The position numbers and the translations under genes were made by a program. From positions 1 to 64,000 of the forward strand of contig JBBRYA010000008.1 of the NCBI GenBank assembly GCA_038238015.1: DNA of 64,000 nucleotides, read 5' to 3'. Positions 35,461 through 44,700 of this stretch are shown here, piece by piece. How positions within the stretch are numbered: position 1 is the stretch's first letter; each line of letters starts with the position of its first letter. Source of the DNA: DASQFQ01 sp038238015. Its GTDB lineage: Bacteria; Actinomycetota; Thermoleophilia; Solirubrobacterales; Solirubrobacteraceae. The notes under the pieces are model-generated. The model worked only from the letters and a program-made list of their open reading frames with translations. It was not told the origin of the DNA and made no database searches.

Positions 35461-36131
35461 GCGAGAGCTTCCCGCAGCGCGCGTTCGCGCTCCCGGCGGG
35501 TGCGACCGAGGTCGTGCTCGTACGCCACGGAGCCTCGGCGGTCGCGGTGCGCGGGCGCAGGCACCCGTTGCTCGACGGCCAGGGCGACCCCGCGCTCGCG
35601 CCGGAGGGCGAAGCGCAGGCGCTCGCCGTCGCCGAGCGCCTCGGCGCCGAGGCGCTGCGCGGCCTGTTCGTGACCACACTCCAGCGGACCGCGCAGACCG
35701 CCGCGCCGCTCGCCGCGAGTCTCGGGATCGAGCCGGTGGTGGTCGCCGACCTGCGCGAGGCGCACCTCGGCGACTGGGAGGGCGGCGAGCTGCGCATCCG
35801 CTCGGCGGACCGCGACCCGCTCGTGCAGCGCATGCGCGAGCAGGAGCGCTGGGACGTGATCCCGGGAGCGGAGCCGATGGAGGCGTTCGCCGCGCGCGTG
35901 CGTGCCGGGCTGCAGCGCGTCGTGGCGACCGCGGGCCTGGATGTCGTGACCGCGGCGGTCGTCCACGGAGGGGTCATCGGCGAGCTCTGCCGGCAGGCCA
36001 CCGGCAGCCGGCCGTTCGCGTTCGTGCATTCCGACAACGGCTCGTTGACGCGGCTCGTCGTCCTGCGCGACGGCGCCTGGCTCCTGCGGTCCTTCAACGA
36101 CACGGCCCACCTCGAGGGCCGAGCCCACTAG
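35457..36131 (+). CDS. Histidine phosphatase family protein
   Basis: 224 aa. VVLVRHGASAV holds the catalytic RHG, TTLQRTAQTAAPLA and LREAHLGDWEGG follow, and VVHGGVIGELC carries the second His: the phosphoglycerate-mutase-like set. Substrate unknown. The only start fitting the N-terminus is TTG 35457, overlapping the topB stop (TTGA). Its TAG and the TAG of the converging small gene share the sequence CTAG. Confidence 0.88.
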
Positions 36132-36442
36132 CGGTCGGCGCCCTCCATCGGGCTTCGGTCGAGCCGCGGGGCGCGCGGCGGCGCGCTGTCGGGGTCCGAG
36201 CGGCCCGGGCGCAGCAGCAGCGAGAACAGCGCCGAGAACGCGATCACGATCTCGGCGAGCGCGTGGGCGAACGGGTTCACCGGCACGGGCTCCTCCCGAG
36301 GCGGCGCCTCCGGAGCGCAGGCGGCGCCCGCCGTGCGCGTCCAGGCCACGAACAGCTCGGCGGAGTCGACCGCCTCGGCGACCCGGCCGGCGAGGGCGAC
36401 GTCGGCGTCGCTGTGGTCAGCGGGCATGTAGAGATGCGGCAT
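36128..36442 (-). CDS. Small protein with one membrane segment
   Basis: 104 aa from ATG 36442 (36427 is an alternative). MPHLYMPADHSDADVALAGR, then VDSAELFVAWTRTAGAAC, a Pro/Glu-rich stretch, and a single hydrophobic helix AEIVIAFSALFSLLLRP near the C-terminus. No family recognised. GGGAG upstream of the start and frame use support it moderately. It converges on the phosphatase gene. Confidence 0.5.
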   Translation of the reverse strand: MPHLYMPADHSDADVALAGRVAEAVDSAELFVAWTRTAGAACAPEAPPREEPVPVNPFAHALAEIVIAFSALFSLLLRPGRSDPDSAPPRAPRLDRSPMEGADR

Positions 36443-36514
36443 TCCGACGGCTCCCGGTGCGATGAACGGCTCTCGACGTGTGTCGGCCCGAACCCTCTCA
36501 GCTTGAGCCTCAGC

Positions 36515-36530
36515 CGGACATAAATGTCCG
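36515..36530. promoter_or_regulatory. Perfect 16-bp palindrome upstream of the addB-like gene
   Basis: CGGACATAAATGTCCG is a 7-2-7 inverted repeat in the 145-bp gap between the divergent small membrane gene and the addB-like gene, 58 nt before the latter's ATG. It is AT-rich at the centre and well placed as an operator. It does not resemble the actinobacterial SOS box. Confidence 0.5.
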
Positions 36531-36587
36531 CTAAGTGCGGCGGACGCGTCACATCGTCGGGGCCGCGGGTCACCCTTAGCGGTCGCC

Positions 36588-39500
36588 ATGTCGCTCGTCC
36601 TGATCACCGGTCCCGCCAACGCCGCCAAGGCCGGAGCCGTGCTCGAGCGCTTCCGGTCGGCGCTCTCGCGCGACCCGCTGCTGGTGGTGCCGACCGTGCC
36701 CGACGTCGAGCATTACCAGCGCGAGCTGGCGGCGAGCGGGGTCGTGTTCGGCGCCGAGGTGGCCACCTTCGAGTGGCTGATGCGTGCCGTCGCCGAGGCG
36801 GTCGGCCTCCACGGCCGGCCGCTGGGCGCGGTCGCGCGCGACCGCGTCGTCGCGGCGGCGATCCGCGACGCGCGCCCGCAGCGGCTGGCGGCGTCGGCGG
36901 CCTCGCCGGGCTTCGCGCGCGCCGCCGGGGAGCTGTTCGCCGAGCTGCAGCGCTCGCTGGTCACCCCGCAGCGCTTCACCCAGGCCCTGCGCGAGTGGGG
37001 GGCGGGTTCTTCGGGAGAGGAGCCCGCGACGCTCTACGCCGCCTACCGCCGCCGCCTGGAGCGCCTCGGCCGCCTGGACGCCGAGGGGTTTGCCTGGGCC
37101 GCGCTCGACGGCCTGCGCGCCGATCCCGCCCGCTGGGGCTCGCGGCCGGTCTTCCTCTACGGCTTCGACGACCTCACGCGGATCCAGCGCGACGCGGTCG
37201 AGACGCTCGTGCGCCACGCGCACGCCGACGTCTGCGTGGCCCTGCCCTACGAGCCCGGCCGCCACGCGCTGGCCGGGAGCGCCGCCACCGTCCAGGAGCT
37301 GCTCGGGCTCGCCGACGAGGTCATCGGGCTGCCGGAACGCTCGGAGCACTACGCGGCGGCGGCGCGCCCCGCGCTGCACCACCTGGAGCGCGCCCTGTTT
37401 GAGCCGGGCGCCGAACGGCGGCCGCCCAACGGCGCTGTGCGGCTGCTCGAGGCGGGCGGCGAGCGCGCCGAGGCCGAGCTGGTCGGGGCCGAGGTGCTCG
37501 AGCTGATGCGCGACGGGGTCGCGCCCGAGGACATCGCCGTGCTCGTGCGGGGCGACGCCCCGGCGGCGCTGTTCGCGCAGGTGCTCGAGGCCTACGGCGT
37601 GCCGGTCGCGCACTTCAGGCGGGTCGCGCTCGCCTCGACCCGGCTGGGCGCGGGCGTGCTCGCCTTCGCGCGCGCGGCGCTGCCGGGCGGGAGCGCCGCG
37701 GACCTGCTGACCTGGCTGCGCACGCCGGGCAAGCTCGCGGTCGCAGACATCGCGGACACCCTGGACGCGCTCGTGCGCCGCAGCGAGGTCGCCGGAGCGC
37801 GCGAGGCCGCGGCGCTGTGGTCGCGCGCGGGCGGCTTCGGCGGGCTGTCCCCGGCCGAGCAGCTCGACGCCGTGGCCGTCGCGGCCTCGGATGGGCCGGC
37901 GGCGCTGCTCGACGCGCTCGTGCGCGAGGCGGATGCGATCTGGGCCGCGCCGCACGTGCGCCGCGCCGATGTGCTGGAGGGCGGCGCGCGCGACGATGCG
38001 CAGGCGGCGGGCGAGCTGCGCGCCGCGGCGGCCGAGCTGCGCGGCCTGGCCGCGGCCGACCCCGAGCTCGCCGGCGCGCCGCAGGAGCTGCTCGACGTGC
38101 TCGGCGCGGTCCGCGTCCGCGAGGGCCCGCGCGCGGCGCCGGGGGTGCTGCTGGCCGACCCGCTGGCGATCCGCGCGCGGCGCTTCCGCGCGGTCTTCGT
38201 CTGCGGCCTCCAGGACGGCGAGCTCCCGCGCCGCCCGGTCCCCGAGCCGTTCCTCGACGACGACGCGCGGCGTGCGCTCGCATCCGCGACGGGCCTGCGC
38301 CTCGAGCCCCACGAGGACGTGCTCGCCCGCGAGCGCTCGCTGTTCTACGCCTGCGTGTCGCGGCCGGAGGAGCTGCTGTTCCTGTCCTGGCGCTCCTCCG
38401 ACGAGGAGGGCGATCCGCTGCAGGCCTCGCCGTTCCTCGACGACGTGCGCGCGCTGTTCACCGATGCGCTGTGGGACGGCCGCGGGCGGCGGCTGCTGGC
38501 CGAGGTCACCTGGGCCCCGCGCGAGGCGCCCACGCCGCTCGAGCTCCGCCGCTCGCTGGCCTCCGCGCAGGCGCGGCCGGACCCGCCCGGTCTCGCGGCG
38601 CCGCGCAGCGAGCCCGTGCTGGGCGCGCTCGCGGCGCGCGAGGAGGCGCCCGCGAGGGCGCTGGAGGCCTTCGCCGCCTGCGGGGTGCGCTGGCTGATCG
38701 AGCAGGTGCTGCGCCCGGGGCGCGTCGATCCCGACTCAGATCCCCAGCGCCGCGGCTCGGTCGCGCACGCCGTGCTGTACCGCACGCTGAGCGGGCTGAA
38801 GCTGCGCACCGGCTCGGCGCGGCTGGCTCCGCAGACCCTGGCGGCGGCGCTGGAGGAGCTGGAGGCGGCGCTGGCGGAGCTGCGCCGCAGCGACGGCTGC
38901 GCGCAGGCGCGCGTGGCGCTGCGGCGCCTGGACGCCGACCTGCGCCGCTACCTCACCCATGAGGCCGAGCACGGCGCCGGCCTGGAGCCGCAGTGGCTCG
39001 AGTGGAGCTTCGGGCGCGACGGGGACGCGCACGGACCGCTCACGCTCGGCGACGGGGAGCTGCGGGTGACCGGCCGCGTGGACCGCATCGACGCCGACCC
39101 GCAGACGCACGCGGCGATCGTGCGCGACTACAAGGGTGCCTCGGCGCCGCCGGGCGCGAAGTGGGCGGACGGCCAGCACCTGCAGGTCGCCCTCTACGCA
39201 CTCGCCGCGCGCGAGCTTCTGGGCCTCGACCCCGTGGGCGGCCTCTACCAGTCGCTGTGGGGCGGCGAGCAGCGCCCGCGAGGGCTGATCCGCGACGACG
39301 TCCCCGGCCGCTACGTGCGCTCCGATGTCGTCTCCGGGCCCGAGCTCGAAGCGCAGCTCGCAGCGGCCGACGAGCTCGCGCTCGCTACCGTGCGCGACCT
39401 GCGCTCCGGGCGGATCGCCGCCTGCCCCGACCGCTGCCGGCCGCAGGGCGGGTGCGCCTACCCGGCGATCTGCCGGGCCGGGGAGGGCGCGCCGGAGTGA
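36588..39500 (+). CDS. AddB-like helicase-nuclease subunit (PD-(D/E)XK, Fe-S)
   Basis: 970 aa. UvrD-like helicase body with a degenerate Walker A (LITGPANAAKAGAVL lacks the GKT). EDIAVLVRGDAPA, FVCGLQDGELPRRPVPEPFL and FYACVSRPEELLFLSW are conserved AddB-type blocks. The C-terminal nuclease has VTGRVDRIDAD and IVRDYKGA (D...D/E-x-K), with a likely 4Fe-4S site made by Cys in FAACGVRW and the terminal cluster CPDRCRPQGGCAYPAIC. It pairs with the next gene to resect double-strand breaks. The motor in this subunit is probably inactive. Confidence 0.85.
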   Translation: MSLVLITGPANAAKAGAVLERFRSALSRDPLLVVPTVPDVEHYQRELAASGVVFGAEVATFEWLMRAVAEAVGLHGRPLGAVARDRVVAAAIRDARPQRLAASAASPGFARAAGELFAELQRSLVTPQRFTQALREWGAGSSGEEPATLYAAYRRRLERLGRLDAEGFAWAALDGLRADPARWGSRPVFLYGFDDLTRIQRDAVETLVRHAHADVCVALPYEPGRHALAGSAATVQELLGLADEVIGLPERSEHYAAAARPALHHLERALFEPGAERRPPNGAVRLLEAGGERAEAELVGAEVLELMRDGVAPEDIAVLVRGDAPAALFAQVLEAYGVPVAHFRRVALASTRLGAGVLAFARAALPGGSAADLLTWLRTPGKLAVADIADTLDALVRRSEVAGAREAAALWSRAGGFGGLSPAEQLDAVAVAASDGPAALLDALVREADAIWAAPHVRRADVLEGGARDDAQAAGELRAAAAELRGLAAADPELAGAPQELLDVLGAVRVREGPRAAPGVLLADPLAIRARRFRAVFVCGLQDGELPRRPVPEPFLDDDARRALASATGLRLEPHEDVLARERSLFYACVSRPEELLFLSWRSSDEEGDPLQASPFLDDVRALFTDALWDGRGRRLLAEVTWAPREAPTPLELRRSLASAQARPDPPGLAAPRSEPVLGALAAREEAPARALEAFAACGVRWLIEQVLRPGRVDPDSDPQRRGSVAHAVLYRTLSGLKLRTGSARLAPQTLAAALEELEAALAELRRSDGCAQARVALRRLDADLRRYLTHEAEHGAGLEPQWLEWSFGRDGDAHGPLTLGDGELRVTGRVDRIDADPQTHAAIVRDYKGASAPPGAKWADGQHLQVALYALAARELLGLDPVGGLYQSLWGGEQRPRGLIRDDVPGRYVRSDVVSGPELEAQLAAADELALATVRDLRSGRIAACPDRCRPQGGCAYPAICRAGEGAPE

Positions 39501-39514
39501 GCGCGCCGGAGTGA
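39487..39514 (+). repeat. 14-bp tandem duplication at the addB/addA junction
   Basis: GCGCGCCGGAGTGA occurs twice in tandem (39487-39500 and 39501-39514). Each copy holds a GTGA stop/start overlap. The first contains the addB stop and an out-of-frame GTG, the second the addA GTG. Confidence 0.85.
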
Positions 39515-42500
39515 GCGCGCCGGTCTTCACCTCCGAGCAGCGCGCCGCGATCGAGGACCGTACGGGCTCGTCCCTGCTCGCCGCCAATGCGGGCTCGGGC
39601 AAGACCGCGGTGATGGCCGAGCGCTTCGTCGAGGCCGTGCTGCGCGACGGCGTCGGAGTCCACGCGATCCTCGCGCTGACCTTCACCGAGAAGGCGGCCG
39701 GCGAGCTGCGCGAGCGCATCCGCCGGCGCTTCGGCGAGCTTGGCGAGGACGAGCGGGCACGCGAGGTCGACGGCGCGTGGGTGGGGACCATCCACGGCTT
39801 CTGCGCCGGGCTGCTGCGCGCACAGCCGCTCGCCGCCGGGCTGGACCCGCGCTTCGACGTCCTCGACGAGCCGGGCGCGCAGCGGCTCGCGCGCCAAGCC
39901 TACGACCGGGCGCTCGAGGCGTGGGTTGCGGACCGGGGCGCCCCCGCGCTCGACCTCGCCGCCGCCTACGGGCCGGGCCTGCGCGATCTCGTGCTCGGCA
40001 CGCACGCGGTGCTGCGCAGCCGCGGGCAGACCCGGCCGGCGCTCCCGCCCGCGCGGGCGACGCTCGCGCCGGCCGACCTGCGGGCGGCACTCGAGCCTGC
40101 CCGCGCGAAGGCCGCGGCGTGCCTCGGCGCGGCCGGCGACGGCCGGCGCGTGGCCGAGGGGCTGGCGGCGCTCGACGCCGCGGCGGCGCTGCTCGAGCAC
40201 GGCTCGGAGGCGGTGCCGCTGCCGCGCGAGCTCGACGCCTCCGAGCTCAAGAAGGGCGCGCGCGCCCTTACCGAGCCCGACTGCGAGGCCTACCGCGCGG
40301 CCTGGGGCGCCTATCGCCAGGCCTGCGCCGACCACCATGCCGCCGCCGCGCTGGTGCTGATCGACGGGCTGCTCCAGCGCTTCGGCGCCGCCTATGCGGA
40401 GGCCAAGACCGCGCGCGCGGGGCTGGACTTCGAGGACCTCGAGCTCGGCGTGCGTGATCTCCTCGCCGGCTCGCCGGCGCTGCGGCGCCGCTGGTCGGAG
40501 CGCTTCGCGCTGATCATGGTCGACGAGTTCCAGGACACCAACCGCCTCCAGCTCGACGTGCTCGAGGCGCTCGAGCGCGACAACCTGTTCGCGGTCGGCG
40601 ACGAGTTCCAGTCGATCTACGGCTTCCGCCACGCCGACGTGACGATCTTCCGCGAGCGCCGCGCGGCGCTGGGCGAGGCGCGCGTGCGGCCGCTGACCGC
40701 CAACTTCCGCTCGGCCGAGGAGCTGCTGGACGTCCTCAACACGGCGTTCGCGCCGCTCTGGCGCGAGCACTTCGCCCCGCTCTCCGCGGGCGCGCCCGCG
40801 CCGGCGGCCAACGGCACCGGCGAGCTGCGGCTGTTCGATCCCGACCACGCGGGCGCCGGCTCCGAGCCGCCCGTGGAGTTGCTGCTGACCGACGCGCGCG
40901 GCTGGGACGAGCCCGCGCTGGAGGCGCAGCTCGGCCTCGCCGGCCAAGGCGCCCCGCCGCAGCGCCGCGCCGAGGCCCGGGTGCTCGCCGCGCGCCTGCG
41001 CGCCGAGGTCGACGGCGGCCGGCGCCCGGGCGACATCGTCGTGCTGGTCCGCGCGACCGCCTCGCTGCGGCTCTTCGAGCAGGCGCTGGAGGAGCAGGGC
41101 CTGGCCACCTACGTGGTCGGCGGCCGCGGCTACTGGTCCCAGGAGCAGGTCCGCGACGGCCTCGCCTATCTCCGCGCGCTGGCCAACCCGCGCGACGAGG
41201 AGGCGCTGCTCGGAGCGCTGGCCTCGCCGCTGTGCGGCGCGGGCACCGACGCCCTGGTGCTGCTCGCCCAGGCCGGGCGCGAGCGCGGCGACGGGCTGTG
41301 GGGAGCGCTGCGCGCCGATCCGCCCGCGCTCGACGTGCTCGAGGCGACCGAGCACGAGCGCCTGCGGGCGTTCACCGCGCTGCTGAGTGGCGAGCGAGAG
41401 CGGGCCGAGCGACTGCCCGTGGAGGTGCTGCTCGAGCGCGCGATCGCCGCGACGGGCTACGACCTCGCCGTGCTCGCGCGCGCCGGCGGCGACCGCCGGC
41501 TGGCGAACCTGCGCAAGCTGATGCGCCTGGCGCGCGAGTACGAGCGCGCGGAGGGCCGGGACCTGCGCGGCTTCCTGCTCTACGCCGCCACCCAGGACCT
41601 CGCGGAGGCGCGCGAGGGCGAGGCGCCGCTCGAGGCCGAGGGCCTGGACGCCGTGCGCCTGATGACCATCCACCGCGCCAAGGGCCTGGAGTTCCCGGTG
41701 GTCTGCGTCGCGGACCTCGGGCGCCAGGGGGTGCTCTCGCGTCCGCGCCTGCTGGTGGGGCGCGACGGCTCGGTCGCGCTCAAGCTGCTCTCGCCGGGCG
41801 GCGGCGAGTCCGTGCCCGCGCTGGGCTATGAGCGTCTCGCTGCCGAGCTCGACAAGGAGGAGGAGGCCGAGGAGCGGCGCCTGTTCTACGTCGCGATGAC
41901 GCGTGCCCGCGAGCTGCTGATCCTCTCGGGCGCCGCCGACCCGGAGAAGCGCCCGGCGCCGCGGCCCGGCGGAGCGCCGCTGGACTGGATCGTCCCCGCT
42001 CTGCTCGGCGACACTCCGCCGGCCGAGCAGGTGCGCGAGCGCGCGTGGGCCGGCCGCCACGCGCGCCTGCGCGTCGCGCCGGCCACCCCGGGGAGCGTCC
42101 CAGCCGCGACGCTCGCGCCGGTGGCGCGCGAGCGTGCCGGGGCGCCCGGAACTGCGCTGCCCACCGCGCCCAAGGTGGCGCCGGCTGCGGCGCGCCCGCG
42201 CCCGGAGCCCCACCGGCTCTCCTACTCCTCGTTGCAGCAGTACGCGCGCTGCCCCTACCGCTACTACCTCCAGCGCGAGCTGCGCCTGCCGGAGGATCGC
42301 GCAGGGCTCGTGCCCGACGCGTCCCCGGGCGCCGTGGCGCTCGACCCGCGCGTGCGCGGCACGCTGGCCCACGCGCTGCTGGAGGACCTGGACTTCCGCG
42401 CGCCCGCGCCGCCGAGCGCCGAGGCGGTGCGGCGGCTGGCCGATGCCGGCGGGGTCGAGCTGACCACGGCCGACGTCGAGGACCTGCGGGCGCTCGTCGC

Positions 42501-43005
42501 CGCTTTCGGGCGCTCGCCGCTGTGCGGCCGGCTGGCCGCCGCCGGGCGCGTGCGCCGCGAAGGGGCGTTCGTCTTCGCGCTGGGACCCGGCGGCGCGGGC
42601 TCGCTGGTCAACGGCTTCGTCGACGTGCTGGCCGACGAGCCCGGCGGCCACGCCCTGGTGGTCGACTACAAGACCGACCGGCTCGACGGTGCCTCGCCCG
42701 CGGCGGTGGTCGCCGCCGACTACGCCACGCAGCGGATCGTCTACGCGCTGGCGGCGCTGCGCGAGGGCGCCGAGTCGGTCGAGGTGGCCTACTGCTTCCT
42801 CGAGCAGCCGGAGGAGCCGGTGGCGGCTCGCTTCGCGGCGGCCGACGCCCCCGAGCTCGCCGAGTCGCTGGTGACGCTTGCCGAGGGGCTCGTCGCGGGG
42901 CGGCGCCCGGTCACCGCCACCCCGCACCGCGAGCTGTGCGCCGACTGCCCCGGCCGGCGTGCGCTGTGCTCCTACGACGAGTCGATGACGATGCGCACCC
43001 TGTAG
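39511..43005 (+). CDS. AddA-like UvrD-family helicase-nuclease
   Basis: 1,164 aa from GTG 39511 (MSAPVFTSEQRAAIE). Superfamily I helicase motifs: Walker A ANAGSGKTAVM, TFTEKAAGELRERI, Walker B MVDEFQDTN, GDEFQSIYGFRHAD, MTIHRAKGLEFPVV and FYVAMTRAREL. The C-terminal PD-(D/E)XK nuclease has VVDYKTDRLDG. Cysteines in YARCPYRYYL and LCADCPGRRALC resemble a Fe-S nuclease site, so both subunits appear to carry nuclease domains. It unwinds and trims DNA ends for recombination. Translational coupling with the addB-like gene is loosened by the 14-bp duplication. Confidence 0.9.
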   Translation: MSAPVFTSEQRAAIEDRTGSSLLAANAGSGKTAVMAERFVEAVLRDGVGVHAILALTFTEKAAGELRERIRRRFGELGEDERAREVDGAWVGTIHGFCAGLLRAQPLAAGLDPRFDVLDEPGAQRLARQAYDRALEAWVADRGAPALDLAAAYGPGLRDLVLGTHAVLRSRGQTRPALPPARATLAPADLRAALEPARAKAAACLGAAGDGRRVAEGLAALDAAAALLEHGSEAVPLPRELDASELKKGARALTEPDCEAYRAAWGAYRQACADHHAAAALVLIDGLLQRFGAAYAEAKTARAGLDFEDLELGVRDLLAGSPALRRRWSERFALIMVDEFQDTNRLQLDVLEALERDNLFAVGDEFQSIYGFRHADVTIFRERRAALGEARVRPLTANFRSAEELLDVLNTAFAPLWREHFAPLSAGAPAPAANGTGELRLFDPDHAGAGSEPPVELLLTDARGWDEPALEAQLGLAGQGAPPQRRAEARVLAARLRAEVDGGRRPGDIVVLVRATASLRLFEQALEEQGLATYVVGGRGYWSQEQVRDGLAYLRALANPRDEEALLGALASPLCGAGTDALVLLAQAGRERGDGLWGALRADPPALDVLEATEHERLRAFTALLSGERERAERLPVEVLLERAIAATGYDLAVLARAGGDRRLANLRKLMRLAREYERAEGRDLRGFLLYAATQDLAEAREGEAPLEAEGLDAVRLMTIHRAKGLEFPVVCVADLGRQGVLSRPRLLVGRDGSVALKLLSPGGGESVPALGYERLAAELDKEEEAEERRLFYVAMTRARELLILSGAADPEKRPAPRPGGAPLDWIVPALLGDTPPAEQVRERAWAGRHARLRVAPATPGSVPAATLAPVARERAGAPGTALPTAPKVAPAAARPRPEPHRLSYSSLQQYARCPYRYYLQRELRLPEDRAGLVPDASPGAVALDPRVRGTLAHALLEDLDFRAPAPPSAEAVRRLADAGGVELTTADVEDLRALVAAFGRSPLCGRLAAAGRVRREGAFVFALGPGGAGSLVNGFVDVLADEPGGHALVVDYKTDRLDGASPAAVVAADYATQRIVYALAALREGAESVEVAYCFLEQPEEPVAARFAAADAPELAESLVTLAEGLVAGRRPVTATPHRELCADCPGRRALCSYDESMTMRTL

Positions 43006-43008
43006 GGG

Positions 43009-43956
43009 CTACTTCTCGGCCGGCACCTTCTCGGGCAGCGGCGGCCCGTCGTAGCGCCTCGGCAGCTCAGGCGAGCGGCGCAGCTCGATCACCGCGTTGA
43101 GCTCGGCGCCGAGCAGCAGCACGACGTTGGTCAGCCACAGCCACACGAGCAGGATCACGACGGCGGCGAACGCGCCGTAGGTCGCCGAGTAGGACGAGAA
43201 GTTCGCGACGTAGAGGAAGAACAGGCCCGACGCCAGCAGCCAGGACACGACGCCGAACACGGCGCCCGGCGTCACGAACTGGAAGTGCGGGACCTCGACG
43301 TTGGGCGCCGCGAAGTAGACGACGGCGTAGACGAGCATGGCCGAGATCAGCGCGGCCGGCCAGCGCGCGAACTGCCAGATCGAGGCGGCGGTGTCGCCGA
43401 GGCCGATCGACCCGAGCACGTCGTTGGCGAGGTTGCCGCCGAGGAAGATCAGCACGAAGGTGATGCCGACCAGCAGGAGCACGACCAGCGTCCAGCCGAG
43501 GTCGCGCAGCTTGCGCTTGACGAATCCGCGGCCCTCCTCCACGCGCCACACGACGTTGAGCGCGCGCCCGACCGCGCCGAACGCGCCCGAGGCCCCGTTC
43601 AGCGAGGTCAGCAGGCCGAGGACCAGCGCGGTGATCGCGGTGCTCTTCTGTCCCTGCGCGGAGGCCAGGGCCGTCGTCACGGCGTCGACCGTCGCCGACG
43701 GCGCGCCCGCGGTCTTCAGGTACTTCGACGCGTCGCTGACGAGCGTCGCCTGCCCGAACACCCCGAGCACCGCGACGCCGAACAGCAGCGCCGGGAACAG
43801 CGAGAGCAGCGCGTAGTAGGTCAACCCGGCTGCGCGATCGGTCATCTGATCGCTCGAGAAGCGCTTGAACGCGCGCTTGAGGTCCTCGAGCGTCAGGAGC
43901 TTCCCGGGCCGCGGGTCCTCGAGGGCTCCTGCTTCCTTGTCACGGGCTCCTCCCAT
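43009..43956 (-). CDS. YihY/BrkB-family membrane protein
   Basis: About 315 aa with six hydrophobic helices. DRAAGLTYYALLSLFPALLF, LNGASGAFGAVGRALNVVW and YGAFAAVVILLVWLWLTNVVLLLGAELNA (seen as separate stretches) are the family hallmarks. Role uncertain; formerly annotated as ribonuclease BN, which is not supported. ATG 43956 is preferred to TTG 43959. An 18-bp inverted repeat lies just upstream. Confidence 0.9.
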   Translation of the reverse strand: MGGARDKEAGALEDPRPGKLLTLEDLKRAFKRFSSDQMTDRAAGLTYYALLSLFPALLFGVAVLGVFGQATLVSDASKYLKTAGAPSATVDAVTTALASAQGQKSTAITALVLGLLTSLNGASGAFGAVGRALNVVWRVEEGRGFVKRKLRDLGWTLVVLLLVGITFVLIFLGGNLANDVLGSIGLGDTAASIWQFARWPAALISAMLVYAVVYFAAPNVEVPHFQFVTPGAVFGVVSWLLASGLFFLYVANFSSYSATYGAFAAVVILLVWLWLTNVVLLLGAELNAVIELRRSPELPRRYDGPPLPEKVPAEK

Positions 43957-43960
43957 CAAC

Positions 43961-43978
43961 GGCAGGTTCCCACCTGCC
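43961..43978. terminator. Hairpin between ANTAR and YihY genes
   Basis: GGCAGGT and ACCTGCC pair around TCCC. It lies after the ANTAR gene stop (43987) and 5 nt before the YihY start, both on the minus strand. It could end the ANTAR mRNA, or act as an operator or attenuator for YihY. There is no T-run. Confidence 0.45.
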
Positions 43979-43986
43979 GGAGCGCG

Positions 43987-44595
43987 CTAACCCTTGGGCA
44001 GGAGCGCGTGGCCTTCGGTCACGGCGCGCGCCACCTCGACCACGCGGCGGTTCGTCGCCCGCGCATGTTCGCGCAGGAGCTCGAAGGCCTTGCGTTCGTC
44101 GGAGGCGTGGCGCTCCATCAGGATGCCCTTCGCGCGCTCGATCAGGGCGCGACGCTCGAGCGCGCCCTCGAGCTGGTCGACCTTCTCCACGAGCGCGGAC
44201 GCCTCCTTGTAGCGGCGGAGCGCGATCTCGATCGCCCCCTGGACCGCCGAGGGCTCGGTCGACTCCACGAGCGCCGAGACGCCGTGCTCCGCGGCGCGGG
44301 CCACGAACTCGACGTCGGGCTGGGTCATCGTCGCGATGACGGGGCCCGAGGCGCACTCCACGGCCTCGCCGATCAGCGCGAGTGCGTGCTCCTCGTCGTC
44401 GTGGACCATCACGAACGCGACATCGGGATCCTCCTTCATGATCAGCTCGCTGGCCTCCTTGAGCGAGACCGCGTAGGGCATGACGTCGTGGCCGAGCCCC
44501 TCGAGCACCGAGCCCAGGCGCTCCAGGGTGCTCTGGTCCTCGTCGGCGATAAGGATCGTCAGGTGGCGTTCCGATGCCGACATACGCGCGCTCAT
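43987..44595 (-). CDS. ANTAR-domain response-regulator-like protein
   Basis: About 202 aa. The N-terminal receiver-like domain (LTILIADEDQSTLERLGSVL, MVHDDEEHALALIGEA) has acidic residues near the start but a reduced phosphoacceptor pattern. The C-terminal ANTAR domain (LEGALERRALIERAKGILME, RKAFELLREHARATNRRVVE) binds paired RNA hairpins to prevent termination. ATG 44595 or 44583 may be the start. It lies next to, and divergent from, a stress sigma factor, as expected for a stress-control island. Its RNA targets are not visible here. Confidence 0.88.
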   Translation of the reverse strand: MSARMSASERHLTILIADEDQSTLERLGSVLEGLGHDVMPYAVSLKEASELIMKEDPDVAFVMVHDDEEHALALIGEAVECASGPVIATMTQPDVEFVARAAEHGVSALVESTEPSAVQGAIEIALRRYKEASALVEKVDQLEGALERRALIERAKGILMERHASDERKAFELLREHARATNRRVVEVARAVTEGHALLPKG

Positions 44596-44700
44596 CGCCG
44601 GGCGCACGCGGTAGAATCCTGACAAGTCCGGCCCAGCCCCTTGCCGGTATGTCCTTCGCGCCCGTGCTCCCCGGCGCCCACATCAAGTTGGTTCAGCATC

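Noticed and set aside
39385..42927. 1,180-codon open frame antisense to the AddA-like gene
   Set aside because: High GC leaves long open frames opposite real genes. The translation is Arg/Gly/Ala/His-rich with no domain, while the plus strand has all helicase motifs.
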